64,000 nt of DNA from Ampelomyces quisqualis (GCA_018398575.1 JAGTXZ010000009.1:868001-932000), one strand, 5' to 3'. Counted from the stretch's first letter, positions 11,005 to 23,242 are shown. Notes: generated by a model from the letters alone, not told the origin. Numbers and translations are program-made.

Positions 11005-12797
11005 GCTGAGCCGCTGAGCCTACGTCTGGTGACCGGAGAATGATCGGCAAGAATATGCCTATCGCCCTGTAAAGACACACCTCGTGGTGTTCGTGCTTAT
11101 GGTAAATCGCAGGGACTTTGGCGATTACCTGCTCCTGTGACGACCGCTATAGTGGCAGGATGTTGTCGCTGGGAGTCGGCGAGAGGTTAGAGACCTTATG
11201 TGCAGCGTGGGAGTGGAGAGGCTGTTGCGTTGGATCCGGTGATTCACGTCCACAGCACAGGCCGAAATACGACCAACGGCAGCGGCAGGCTGAAGCGTGT
11301 TATTGAAAAATGCAACAGGCAGGAGCGTTTGCTGGCGAGAATGACGAGAACGACGAGAAGGTTGGAAGTGCCCCTCAGCGGTCGTGGAGCGGGGAGAGTA
11401 CGTAGGACCGTGGGTATTAGCTAGTTAATGCGACATTGGCACGCCCGGTGGAAGGCTGGCTACCCGTGCAGGAACATCGGTAACGATGGCTTCCAAAGCG
11501 AGCCATTCCGAGTCAATGAGTGGGTGCCCGAGCAGGTGACTCTGGCTGCGAGCGAGCGAACAATCAATCTAAAGACGGCCTTGCGCCGCCACACTCGGAA
11601 GCAAGCATGACAGCGCCAGGAGGCGACGTCCCAAACAAGGTTCTGAGGCGAGGCGAGCATTCACGCCGGGGACTCCTCATCATCCAGGCCAGCCTGAAGC
11701 CTCACCTTCTCCGTCTCGACCTTGGCGAAGAATGAGAGCGAAGGCCATGCCTTGCGACGACTACAACCAACATGTTGGATCTTCAGCCGAAAACGACAAG
11801 CAGCGACCAATGGAGCGGCTGGACGGCAGCACTCCAGCCTCCAGGCCAGCTCATCGAGCTTGTTTCACCAGCAGGGCCAGGACGCTTACGTAGTACCACC
11901 TGTAGCCTCAAAAGGGCCATGAATGCATGTGCGTGTTGTGGCACTGGTTGCATTGATGGAGTGCTCAGCAGGGCCAGTCCGTCCGACTCTAACAAATCGC
12001 AACTCACCCCTGGCTGACGGCAATTGAGACGACTCTGTTTGCTGCGAATGGACATGCACTGCTTCCGCAGGCCATCGGACCGGAATGGATGACCACAATG
12101 GTGGAGTCCGGCATACAGCATCCACGCAAACGGTCAGCTAACAGACGGCATCACATGCAGACGCGGCGAGCGCCCGTTGAGAAGCTCTTGGAGAATACGG
12201 CAAGTGTGCCGAAGGCCGGCCCGAGAGAGGCAGAAGAAAGAGAAGGAGGCTGATGCGAGACTGTGGTCTGTTGGTGAAGGGCTCTGCACGTGGTATTCGG
12301 AAGCTCAAAGGTTCAGGAAAGAGTTGTTTGGGCCCGACACGCGGTTGGAATCTGTTTGGCCCAGCACATCTTAAGTAGGGGGTGCCGAATGTGTTTTCCC
12401 GAGAGATTTCAACCTTTTCCTTTGCATACGGCGTACGGAGTATGCGCCGCCCGCATCATCATCTTCAACGGCTCAGGAGAAGAGATGGGTCATTCGGGCA
12501 AGCTGAATTGATCAAGTTCTCAAGATGGTATTTGATGCCAAAAGCGCGGTCATGCGGCCCTGCTTGGGGTTGACTCTTGAAACCCGTAGATGCAGTCTCT
12601 TGAAACTCGTAGATGCAGTCACTTGACGCGCTCTGGGGTATGGAGTACTTCTTCTCATGGTTGGTGTTCTTGACGGTTGCTTCCGGCCGGTCTCGCGCGC
12701 ACAGGCCAAACGACCGCCCCAGCCGCGATGGTGACGGCCAAGTATCGAGTCGTCAAGTTTTTTGTAGTCGTTCACAACGAAACAGATACACGTCGCA
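11005..12797. other. 1.8-kb intergenic region upstream of fumarase
   Basis: Divergent promoter space between the RING gene and fumarase. No protein-like open frame was found. It contains one TACGGAGTA motif (12434-12442), a TATGGAGTA variant (12639-12647) and a two-unit 23-bp repeat (12574-12619). Confidence 0.5.
12574..12619 (+). repeat. Two 23-bp direct repeats upstream of fumarase
   Basis: Units of CTCTTGAAA(C/T)CCGTAG-like sequence begin at 12574 and 12597 and differ at one base. They lie about 180 bp before the fumarase start codon, so they could be promoter elements; no function is shown. Confidence 0.7.
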
Positions 12798-14501
12798 ATG
12801 CGCTCACTGGGACATGCGAATCGCTCACTGGCACAGGCCAGGTGCTTACTGGCACATGCGACCAAGACCTGCCCCTCACTCACCTGCAGCAGACGACCCC
12901 TCTCTGTTGCTGCCCGCCAGCCCACCAGTTACACGCCATTGATCACCCAGACCTTCTTCCAGCGCCGCCAATTCAGCTCTACCCGCGCCATGGCCACCAC
13001 GCGCACCGAAAGCGATGCCTTTGGCGAGGTCCAGGTGCCCTCGGACAGGTACTGGGGAGCCCAGACGGAGCGCTCGCTGGAGAACTTCAAAATCAACCAG
13101 CCACAGGACCGCATGCCTCCGCCAATTGTGCGTGCCTTTGGGATCCTCAAGGGCGCCGCCGCGACTGTCAACATGAAGTTTGGGCTGGGTACGTTTGCGC
13201 GGGCAAGCCTCGCGCTCTGCGGCTGACACGATGCAGACCCAAGGCTCGGAAAGGCCATCCAGCAGGCTGCTGCCGAGGTGGCTTCGCTCAAGCTCGTCGA
13301 CCATTTTCCCCTCGTAGTGTGGCAGACTGGCTCAGGCACCCAGTCCAACATGAACGCCAACGAGGTCATCTCGAACCGTGCCATCGAGATATTAGGAGGC
13401 ACCATGGGCAGCAAGAAGCCAGTCCACCCCAACGACCACGTCAACATGTCCGCCTCGTCCAACGATACCTTCCCCACCGTCATGCACATCGCCGCCGTTC
13501 TCGATTTCGAGGAGTCTCTCCTGCCTGCGCTGAAGAGCCTGCGCGACGCGCTCAGGAAGAAGAGCGACCAATGGGAGAATTTGATCAAGATTGGCAGGAC
13601 CCATCTGCAGGACGCTACGCCATTGACACTGGGCCAGGAATTCTCCGGCTACGTACAACAGCTCGACTTTGGCATTCAGAGGATACAGTCGTGTTTACCC
13701 CGCCTCAAGATGCTTGCTCAAGGTGGAACTGCTGTCGGAACAGGAATCAACACCTTCGTCGGCTTTGCCGAGGACATTGCGACTGAAGTCAGCAAGATGA
13801 CTGGCTACGAGTTCATCACTGCACCCAACAAGTTCGAGGCTCTCGCTGCTCATGACGCCATTGTCGAGGCGCATGGCCAGCTCAACACACTCGCGACGTC
13901 TCTGTTCAAGATCGCACAAGACATTCGCTTCCTTGGTTCCGGTCCACGATGCGGTCTCGGTGAGCTCAAGCTCCCGGAGAACGAGCCCGGATCTTCAATC
14001 ATGCCCGGAAAGGTCAATCCAACCCAGTGCGAGTCTCTGACCATGGTGTGCGCTCAAGTCTTTGGTAACCAGGCCGCGACAACCTTTGCTGGGTCGCAGG
14101 GTAACTTTGAGCTCAATGTCTTCAAGCCCGTTATGATTCGCAACCTCCTGCACAGCTCGCGCCTTTTGGCTGATGCAATGACGAGCTTCGAGAAGAATCT
14201 CGTTGCGGGTCTTGATGCCGACGAGAAGCGTATTGGGTCTATATTGACCGAGAGGTATGCACCACTCATGTTGTGATGGTAACCCTCAACTAATGTCCGG
14301 TGTAGCTTGATGTTAGTGACTTGCCTCAACCCTGTAATTGGCTACGATGCCGCCAGCAAGACCGCAAAGCACGCGCACAAGAACGGCATGACTCTCAAGG
14401 CTGCTGCTCTGGAATTGAAGGTCATTAGCTCGGAGGACTTTGATAAACACGTCCGACCGGAATTGATGATTGCGCCCAAGGAGTACAAGCCAAAAGCATG
14501 A
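12798..14501 (+). CDS. Fumarate hydratase, class II (mitochondrial/cytosolic fumarase)
   Basis: Interconverts fumarate and L-malate in the TCA cycle. Three exons: 12798-13188, 13237-14254, 14306-14501; 534 residues. Residues 1-64 form a basic, Ser/Arg-rich mitochondrial presequence. A second in-frame ATG at 12990 (MATTRTESDAFGEV) begins exactly where the mature enzyme starts, so a cytosolic form from alternative initiation is possible. Family motifs: TGSGTQSNMNANEV (substrate site), HPNDHVNMSASSNDTFPT, RTHLQDATPLTLGQEF, and the superfamily signature GSSIMPGKVNP starting near residue 382, which holds the catalytic serine. The third exon begins LMLVTCLNPVIGYD and ends MIAPKEYKPKA. No truncation or missing catalytic residue. 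Confidence 0.97.
12801..12863 (+). repeat. Three 21-bp tandem repeats encoding the start of the fumarase presequence
   Basis: Units at 12801-12821, 12822-12842 and 12843-12863 share the core C(G/T)CT(C/T)ACTGG(G/C)ACA. They encode RSLGHAN, RSLAQAR and CLLAHAT, so the targeting peptide appears to have grown by duplication of a seven-residue unit. Confidence 0.8.
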
Positions 14502-14722
14502 GCACCACTGTAGAGCGAACACGTAGACAATGTCAATTTACAGTGAAGCCAGTGAATCACTGGTAGCTGGAATTTGGGCTGACTTTTCGTCACAATTGGA
14601 GTTTCGGCAAGTCTCGCGAAGTCTTTTGAAGTGAAATCACGCTATCACATGACCGCGTTTGCGCTCGGACTTGCTCTCCACTTTTAGCTGTTGCCCACCA
14701 TCATTTCCACCACTCCACGCCC

Positions 14723-17700
14723 GTGTCCCCTCGTAGCCCGACCGCACCGACGATGCCCGGCCTGTTGCAGCAAGGACGCAAACGTGCCTCGCTTGTCGTA
14801 AGCGATGACGACGATGAAGAAAATGAAGCATCAGATCATTCTTCCACATCTGCCAGCAGCAAACGCGCTCGCCATGCCCGCGACGCGTCAGACACCCCCC
14901 TCCGAGCGAACGGACAACGCCGCCACAACAATACCGGGCATCTTCCAGGCGAGGAACAGTTCATGCCTGGCACGCTTGTCAGAGTCAAATTGACAAATTT
15001 TGTCACATACACAGCGGCTGAATTCCACCTTGGACCCAGTCTCAACATGATCATTGGGCCGAACGGAACCGGAAAGAGTACACTCGTATGTGCTATTTGT
15101 CTCGGACTAGGATGGTCAAGTGAGCATTTGGGCAGGGCGAAAGAGATAGGACTCTTTGTGAAGAACGGTAGTGACGAGGCCGAAATTGAGATCGAGCTTG
15201 CCGCTGCGCCCGGAATGGCAACCAACCCAGTCGTGCGCCGGCTAATTCGGAGATCAGACGGTAAAACCATCTTCTGGATCAACAACAAGCAGTCCAGCAA
15301 AGCTGCCGTTCTAGCCTTGTGCAAGCAGTTCTCAATTCAGATTGATAACCTGTGCCAATTTCTGCCGCAAGACCGTGTCGTGGAATTCGCCAAGATGTCA
15401 GACGTTGATCGTTTGAGAGAAACACAACGTGCTGCAGCACCAAGGCAGATGGTCGAGTGGCACGACCAGTTAAAAGCACTTCGGACAGAAGAAAAGGCAC
15501 TGGAAACGAGGCAACACGCTGAAAATCGCCATTTGGAGGGCCTAGAAAGACAACAAAATGCGGACAGGGAGGATGTCGAGCGCTTCCATCAGCGTGAGGG
15601 TCTCGTTCAGAAGCGAAACTGTCTAGACAAAGTCAGGCCCATTATCGAGCTCAGCGTACTCAAAAATGAAGCAAACCAGGCCAAACAGAATCTCCTTCTT
15701 GCCAAACGAGAACTCGACCAGATCAATGCCGAAGTTGAGCCAGTGCGTCAAGCCCAGGATGTGGTGGAGGCTTACAAAACGCAAGTCGAGAATGTTGTCA
15801 AGCTTCGCAAAACCCGCCTTGACTTGATCAAGACCCAAGCAGACAAAGTATTTGCTAAGGTTGAAAAGGAAAAGCAGGCTATCGACAAGTTCGCCGCTGA
15901 AATAAGCGGCGAAGCGAAGTCTAAGAAAGATCGCGAGCGGGATATCACGCGTACCAACGCCGACATTCAGAGGCTCGAGCGACAACAACAAAGTGAACCT
16001 GTAGAGTATGACGCCGAGTCCTTCGAGCAGCGAAAAGCCGAGCTGTCAGCCCAAATTCGGTCCGCAAGCAACGAAAGTGCCGAATGTGAGGTTGAGCGGA
16101 ATGATTTGAAAGCGCAGGGTGCTGCGTTGAGCGGTCAGAACAGGACGGTACTGGAGCAGCGTAGAAATTTGGAGACACAGAGCGGCAAGCAATTGGGCAT
16201 TTTGCGCAGGATCTCTCGCGACACGGCGGAGGCATGGGATTGGTTCCAGAAGAACAGGAATGCTCTCGATCTTCAGGGAGAGGTCCACGGTCCTCCAATA
16301 CTGGAATGTTCTCTTCGAGACACACGCTACGCGGATGCTGTCGAAACCTTACTAAGAAATGGCGATCTTCTTGCCATCACTTGTACCTGCAGAGCGGACC
16401 AGAAGATGCTTTCTGATCTCTTTCAGAAGAAGGACAAACTCGGTCTACACGACGTTCATCTTCGAGCCGCACCGAAATCTCTCTCCGATTATCGGCCTCC
16501 TGTCTCAACTGCCGAGCTTCACGCCATGGGGTTTGAGGGTTTTATGATCGACTACATACAAGGCCCTGACCCGGTGTTGGCAATGCTGTGCGAGAATCAG
16601 CGCCTCAACCGCATCGCGTACTCGGCTAGTCCTCTTTCAGGTGGGCAGCATGACGCTGTATCGGGCAGTTCCATTCAGAAATGGATCAGTGGCAGAGAAT
16701 TGTCTCATATCACCACACGCAGAGAGTATGGCGCTTCTTCGACCAGTGTGTCGCAACTGAGGGCGGCGAAATACTTCGTTGATCAGCCGGCCAACGCTGA
16801 GGAGATACGACAGCTTGACGAGGACGTTAAGCGTATCCAGCGGCAATCTGCTGAGCTACAGGAAACCGTAGCAAGGTGCAAGCAAAAGACTGTGGAGTGC
16901 AGACAGCGAATGCAGAACTTCCAACAGCAGAAAAGTGAAGTTCAAGCGGAACAAGATCAGATTAGGAAAGCTCTGGCCGAGTGGAATGCTCTGCCTGACA
17001 AGATTCAGCGTAAGCGCGAAGATCTTGATCGGTTAAAACGAGAGAATTCAGAGACCAGCAGTCGCATACGGTCGATAAAGGCCGACTCGCAAAGGACATC
17101 CCTGTCGATCGCAGCACTGACAGTCGAGTATGCTGTAAGCAGTGAATTTCAGCATGCTCTGTTCTGAATGCTAACTAGCTCCAGAAAAGTGTTACGCAGT
17201 TACGCACCTTGCATGAGGCGCTCGTCGAAGCGGAGATACGCTTGATAGAGGCGAAGTCGGAATTCAACGCTCTAAAGAATGAGAACAGCAGCATTCTGGA
17301 AAAGCTCAAGAGGAAGGAAGCCGAGATACAGGATCTCGACAAGCGCAACACAGCCCTTCGCATCCAATATAGGCGACTCGCGCAAAGCACTCAACAGGAT
17401 CTGAATAGACTTTCTCCAGAAGAGATGGAAATGGTGCTGGAGTACCGTCAATTGCCTTCACTTGAAGCTCTCGAACTGGAGTGTCAAGCTGTTACCGCTC
17501 GGCTCGAAATGATGGCTGAGGGTAACTCTGGTGTCATTCGTGCCTTTGAAAAGCGCAAAGAAGACATCAAGAAGACACAGGAGAAACTCGAAGATCATAA
17601 TGCCAATCTTGAGCGTATCAAGACAGACATCACGAAGATCCGCGAGCACTGGGAGCCTCAATTAGATGCGCTTATTGCTAAAATCAGCGATGCATTCGCG

Positions 17701-18238
17701 CACAATTTTGAGCAGATAGGATGCGCCGGCGAGGTGGAGGTGTATAAGGACGAGGAGGACTTCGATCGGTGGTCTATCCAGATCTCTGTTCGATTCCGGT
17801 AAGGCCTTGAAGCTCTGCATCATGTGAGCCTTTGCTAACCATTACCACAGTGAAGGCGAAACGATGGCGGTGCTCAATTCTCACCGTCAGTCTGGCGGCG
17901 AGCGCGCTGTCTCGACGATTTTCTACCTCATGGCTTTGCAAGACCTCGCACAATCTCCGTTCCGCGTTGTCGACGAAATCAATCAAGGTATGGACCCGCG
18001 CAACGAGCGTATGGTGCATGAGCGCATGGTCGATATTGCTTGCCAAGAACGCACAAGTCAGTACTTCTTGGTGACACCCAAGCTTCTCACCGGATTGAAA
18101 TTTCATCCCAAGATGAAGGTACACATCATCAATAGCGGCGAGCACATTCCCGACGCGAAAGAAGCGAAGGGAACCTGGAACATGCGAGAATTCGCGAAGA
18201 TAGCATTGAGGACCCGGAAGGAGATTCATGTCGCTTGA
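14723..18238 (+). CDS. smc5: Smc5, structural maintenance of chromosomes protein
   Basis: ATPase subunit of the nuclear Smc5-Smc6 complex, needed for recombinational repair and resolution of stalled forks. Three exons: 14723-17134, 17185-17798, 17851-18238; 1137 residues (1127 if translation starts at the ATG at 14753). Order: acidic, Ser-rich N-terminus; Walker A GPNGTGKS (112-119) in the head; QFLPQDRVVEFAKM typical of Smc5; a long coiled coil; hinge region around 500-680; a second coiled coil; C-terminal head with signature QSGGERAVST and Walker B FRVVDEINQGMDP. The C-terminal head is only continuous after removing the phase-0 intron 17135-17184 and the intron 17799-17850. The length fits the family (about 1050-1150). 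It starts 221 bp downstream of fumarase on the same strand. Confidence 0.96.
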
Positions 18239-19122
18239 TCGCTGCACGAGGTAAAAGTATTACAGGCATAGGCTCTACGGAGTACCTGCCATCTCAACGG
18301 CTGGTGAAAAATTCGTAGGGCATGGAGTTACATGGTGATAGGCAAATTTGGTGCAGTTGAAAACTGCGGCACGATACCATGGATGAACAAGCGGAACATG
18401 TCCTCGGGTGGCGTAATCTTCATCTATTTTTCTTCGACGTCTTTGGCTGTCATCGTGCTTGGCGTGGTGGATATGGTAGCGCAGGCGGACTATATTACCC
18501 CAGCAGGTACCCGCTTCATAGTGTCATCACACACCAGTGGTCTGCGTGTTATTAGTAATACGGACAAGGTTGTTGGCTTTCAGCGAACAGCTACCTATGC
18601 TATCAATAACAATTCATATACAATCATCCTCAACCACCTTATGGAGCCCCCGTGAAGTCACTCGAGGCTTACCACCATTCGGATCTACCTCGGTGCGTTA
18701 TATTACAGCAACAGTTCTGCGTCGCATGACCGGTCTTCGTCACCACCTGGCCTGTAGTACAAGAGGATGGTTAAAGGAGCTCTGTGTGACACACGCCACG
18801 ATGGTGCCCAGTTAAGTAACACAAACAACGATAGACTCCATCCGACATCGAGAAGAGCGTACAAGCTTACACCACGAGCGACGATACAAGGCAATGGTAC
18901 CGAAGTGCATCATCGTACTGGCGCCATGTCATGCGACCGTTGCATCGTGCGTAGATCTCATTATGCACATTGACGTGATGTCACTTCTATGAGGGCGTGT
19001 ATATATATCCTCGCAGTTTGTGACGTCTCTCACGTCTATCCGAACTAACAAGAACACCCTGGCCTACCCAAGCGTTACCACTAAAATATCTTTGCTCGTT
19101 CCAAAGTCCCTTGTCATCCAAG
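18239..19122. other. Intergenic region with a candidate promoter
   Basis: No convincing gene; a 107-residue open frame at 18332-18655 has no supporting features. One TACGGAGTA lies at 18276-18284. Upstream of the next gene are TGACGTGATGTCA (18971-18983, a CRE-like near-palindrome) and an alternating TATATATA stretch at about 19000-19008, 115 bp before the start codon. Confidence 0.4.
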
Positions 19123-19785
19123 ATGCGCTCATCACCCCTCATCCCAACCTTCCTCACGCTCCTGCACCTCACCCACGCCTTACCAACCACCATCTCGCAC
19201 CCCCCAGAACGCCGTTATCCCGGCCTCGAATCATGGTCCATCCCCCGTCTCGACATGCACATGATGTCCATCCACACAGGCCTTCCCGGCGATGACTGGG
19301 GAAACTCCACCTTCCCCTCAACCATCTCCTTCGACGTCCTCCTCCCCTCGCACTCCCCCTCCAACTCCACAACCATAAAATCCACCTGCACCGCCTCCTT
19401 CCCCAATAACACGCTGCCCCTCGGCCACACGTACTGCTCGCCCCCGTCGGCCGCTGAAGTCCTGTTCTTCGAACTCTACACGTACACGGGCCTCGGCCCG
19501 CGGCGGCCTGAACTGGCGTTTTGGCTCGAACTTACGAGCGCGGTGGGCTGGGATGAGGAAAACAGGAGTGCGGAGATGTTTTGGTGGGGGAGCCGCGCGG
19601 TCACGGCGAACGATCCGGCAGAGGAGAGCAGTTTTCTGACGTGTGTTGAGGGTGCGCCGTTGGATGGGTTGAGGTGTAAGATTGGGAGTTATTTGAGTGT
19701 TCGAGAGGAACTGGTTGTGCGAGTGGAGAAGATTGGTGCGGATGCTGAGGAGGAGGATGATGATGAGGGGGAGGAAAGGATTTAG
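19123..19785 (+). CDS. Small secreted protein, family unknown
   Basis: Not recognised. From the ATG at 19123 the product is 220 residues, single exon. Residues 1-21 form a clear signal peptide (MRSSPLIPTFLTLLHLTHAL, likely cleaved after THA or nearby). The mature part has four cysteines after the signal (in STCTA, YCSPP, TCVEG, RCKIG), enough for two disulfides. It carries several N-glycosylation sequons (NSTF, NSTT, NNT, NRSA) and ends in a highly acidic tail (EEEDDDEGEER). The codons strongly favour C in the first half. It could be an extracellular enzyme accessory or a host-interaction (effector-type) protein; nothing in the sequence decides. Confidence 0.7.
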   Translation: MRSSPLIPTFLTLLHLTHALPTTISHPPERRYPGLESWSIPRLDMHMMSIHTGLPGDDWGNSTFPSTISFDVLLPSHSPSNSTTIKSTCTASFPNNTLPLGHTYCSPPSAAEVLFFELYTYTGLGPRRPELAFWLELTSAVGWDEENRSAEMFWWGSRAVTANDPAEESSFLTCVEGAPLDGLRCKIGSYLSVREELVVRVEKIGADAEEEDDDEGEERI

Positions 19786-20664
19786 GCGCGGATGCTGGGA
19801 GATGGCGCGATGGGCTGTCGCTGCTGGGACGTGTTGTGGAGGGAAATGCTGGATAGATTCAGTTTGCTTCCATAAGCCAAAGTCCACTTTCGTGCGTGAA
19901 GGAGAAGGTTTTGTGGATTTTAAAGACTTTGGGCCCCTGCAGGATGTGCTCCATGTCGACGTATACGAGCAAACCTGACTGGGGTGTTCACGTCACGACG
20001 AGTCGACTCAAGTCCATCACAATCGGATGGGGGCGAATCAGAACCTGTTTGCAGATCTCTTAGTAGGAGGAGGCGTTTCCAGGGCGGGTTACACCAAGAT
20101 TCTACTTCTCGCGTCAGGATGCGTTTCAGACTAGATTGTAACACAGCATTCCGTATTGTTTACTGTTGTTGTTATGGTACTAGTGGGGTGGACACGATCA
20201 ACAGGACGTTTTTCGACAACTAAGGTAGTTTACGTACCTAGTGACCCAGCACAACGTCTGCTGTGCGCGCAATGGCTTGCCCACCCTTTCATCACCATTT
20301 TCATGTCCAAACGTCATGGCTACAAGCAGCTGACGCGCTTCTTCAGATTAAACATCGTAGATTTGGTCTGAGCCATGGGCATCATGTACCTGGACGATCC
20401 AAGTCAAGCTAGGTTCCGAAGTTTGACGTGCCAGCTCATCGCGCATGTGTTTCCGTTGCTGTGCAATCGCGCGGACTCGTCGGATTCGACTTGTCGACGC
20501 GTGAAGGTGCTACTACAGATGACACCACAGTATGCAAAACAAGACGCAAGCGGATATTTGTCTTTGTACGCGACTTGACTTCCACTTGCCCCTCTCTTGT
20601 ACTCTTCCCAGCAGTCTTTCTTTCTATCCTTCAACACTCGTTAGGTTTACTATCTTTCATCGCA
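19786..20664. other. Intergenic region
   Basis: About 880 bp with no supportable coding region. The last 100 bp is pyrimidine-rich (CTTGTACTCTTCC...), as is common just before fungal start codons. Confidence 0.5.
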
Positions 20665-21352
20665 ATGAACTTCTCAGTCTCGTCCTTGTTGTTCGCCATG
20701 TTATTCACGGGCGATATATGGGCCGTGTATGGTGTTGCTTTGCCGCCTCAAGTAGACGCATTTGTGGAATGTGAAGTAAGTTTGAGCACGTTTGGTTCAG
20801 ACGTGGACGTGACTGACAGACTGAATGAAGAACTGCAAATCTGCCTCCGTTCACGACGGTTTAGCACCTGCCATTGCCTTCGAGACGCCATCTGCGATCG
20901 CTCTCGACCCACACGTATCTCCAGTAGTCACTGCACCAGCTGCGCCCCCAGTTGACATCGAGAATCACACTTCCTCATATATCTACACATTAAGCACCGG
21001 CGCTAAGGCTGGGATTGGGATTGGTGTCACATTGTTCGTCCTCCTCGTCGCCTGCCTCATCTTCGGCCTATTCTACCTCCGGAATTGGCAACGCACACGG
21101 GCACTGCAACGCGCGGTGGAAGAAGTAGAACGTGGGACTGAGATGCAGAAGGCTGCAAGCCACGGTAGCATTACCACAAGCGAAAGCAAGGAGAATATGG
21201 TGCTCGAAAGCCGCGTGGAGATTGTCGTCGGTGACGAAGAGAGCGAAAGGGATGTGGTTGCTGCATGGGACGGATGGGATGCCACCTGGGAGGAAGGCGA
21301 TGACATGGTACGGGGTAGAAAAGGCATGAGCCTGCCGAGGAGGGTCTATTGA
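20665..21352 (+). CDS. Single-pass type I membrane protein, unknown function
   Basis: Two exons: 20665-20775 and 20831-21352, joined at a phase-0 intron (GTAAGT...GAAG); 210 residues. The N-terminus (MNFSVSSLLFAMLFTGDIWAV) is a signal peptide. A short extracellular part of about 75 residues follows, with two cysteines near the exon junction (VECE then NCKS). One transmembrane helix (GIGIGVTLFVLLVACLIFGL) is followed by a basic stop-transfer (YLRNWQRTR) and an acidic, Trp-containing cytoplasmic tail of about 90 residues. The layout resembles fungal cell-surface sensors or the short TM proteins annotated as Mid2-like, but the ectodomain is too short and lacks the Ser/Thr-rich stalk to call it that. 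The function is unknown. Confidence 0.7.
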
Positions 21353-21598
21353 GGACGATGGACATGTTTTGAGAAGGCGCTTTCATGACGTGTAGCCCTG
21401 CAGGCTACTTGGCCTGTTGATGTATAATGTCGGAGAAAATTGTCTTTGCACTTCCTCTTTCTACCCATTTCCGTGCGCCAGGTTTTGATTTCTGCCCACG
21501 CATGTCCCCATTCCTCAAAGTGTATTCAAACCCGCCCCGCGGCCTTTCTACGCATAGCAATAACACCATCGGATTATTCTAACAAGAGCTTCACCAAC

Positions 21599-23242
21599 AT
21601 GGCACAGCTCAATCCTCTTACACGAGCGATGAACATGCCAGCACCACAACCTGCCGCTTTTGAGCTTCTTCAACAATGCCCCGCTCCTGCTGCATTAGGA
21701 TTCCGTCGCATCGCCGAACTACTCGATGATTTCACGGCGATCGACCAAAACATGAAGGACAAATTCATGGTCAAAAGCGATGTCAAACACGATAGCGTTG
21801 TCTCTTGCCTTCGGACGATTCAGTTTAGGCCATCCTATTTCAATATCATGCTTCCCCTCGAACTGCAAACAAGGCTTAGCCATCATTGGCATATGCAAGA
21901 TTTGAAGGATGTTCTATCCCAGGAACGACTCGGATGCTGAAGTAATGCGCGGCATCTCGGTCCTCATACATCATGTTTGTGATGCGCTGTATCGGAGTAT
22001 ATCAACGACAATAACATTCCACATTCCTCGCATAAGAAAGATCGCAAGGCCATCGTACGCGGTTATTCGCGACCCTGGTGTCCTCAAAGATTCCATTACC
22101 GAACGCATCTGCATGATGCCCTGTGGTTCCGACATGCCTTTCCTGAGTTTCTGGTGCTCAAGACTTGAAGACTTGAGGACTGTCTCGAAATTCATCTTGC
22201 CGTAGGTCTACTTGTCTACTTTATTTGGCCACCTGGAGAAAGGAATTTGAGCCTGTTCCGCACTTACTTTGACAATCCTACCATTTGTAACTACCTGAAT
22301 GTCTGCGAGCAACTCGAAGGCGGCATGACATTAGTCCAGCAGGCTGATCAGGTTGTACACTTGCCACCTTTCTGCCTGACAGTAACGTTTGCAATGAGCA
22401 ATAGTACAACGATCATCTATCGCTACCGATAGATGGATGGTTTACCTGTTCGATTGCAGTATGCAGGACTGTTGTCCAAGCAGAGCTTCAGCATACAAAA
22501 TCCATTCCGCGGTCCTACGACTCTCGAAACCCAGATTGTTCGTTTGGGTAAAGAATTAGAGCAAGCATTACTGCAATTCGTGGAGGCTCCCTCGAAGCCC
22601 CTCCTGTTGAGTCACGTAGCGACAATAGCTGTGGAGTGGGATTGGATGAAATCCCCTTTCCGGGAACTCATCGAGCAGCATGCATCGTTGCAATTGAAGG
22701 ACATCTTTGAGGGCGTGGCACAAGCTTGATGGCAGGTGACTATAGCGATCGGTCAGGCGTTTCGTCACAAAACATGCTCGTTATGTCATGAACAAGCGCA
22801 ATTGGACTGGGCCTCGTTTCGTGGGCATTTCGCCCAACAACATTGGTTTCCAATCCCCTCAGGCGGAGTCCAGATCCACGGAACGAGCAGCTTCTCAGTA
22901 GCATATATGTAAAGCGCGCCAGACGGAACAAAAGTACAGGGTTGGAAAAATTTAAATTCACGACAAAGATGGCACGTTCTAGGCGGAGGATTTCGTATTG
23001 AATCAGTGTATCTGGCGAAGCAGAAGCAGGCTAGTTTGAGGAGCATATTAGAGTCTGAGCGCGCAAAGCTGACTGTTCTTCGAACTGTTGCGTTACGCAA
23101 ACCTCTCATCAAGGTCACTGATGGCGTGAGCATGGGTTCGTGTGTGATAATCACTAGAAAAATCTTGTTCCAGACCTCAGAGCTAGACAGACCAACGACT
23201 GAATGTTTGAAATGCTTTGACCAACAACCACACGCAAAGTAG
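21599..23242 (+). pseudogene. 548-codon single-frame pseudogene with six in-frame stops, no frameshift
   Basis: From ATG 21599 (MAQLNPLTRAMNMPAPQPAAF) to TAG 23240-23242 the same frame stays protein-like throughout, broken only by TGA 21938, TGA 21980, TGA 22166, TAG 22430, TGA 22727 and TAA 22910. Matching content continues across each stop: ERLGC, stop, SNARHLG; IIYRYR, stop, MDGLPVRL; FSVAYM, stop, SAPDGTKVQGW. All six stops can come from CGA, CAG or CAA by one C-to-T change. The segment MTLVQQADQVVHLPPFCL resembles the JmjC/cupin-like domain of some fungal proteins of unknown function; later parts have a CSLC pair and an IPSGG motif. The family call is weak; the pseudogene call is strong. 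Confidence 0.7.

Noticed and set aside
18332..18655. 107-residue frame with a hydrophobic stretch
   Set aside because: Only one hydrophobic segment, no signal or family resemblance, and it lies in the 3' flank of smc5.
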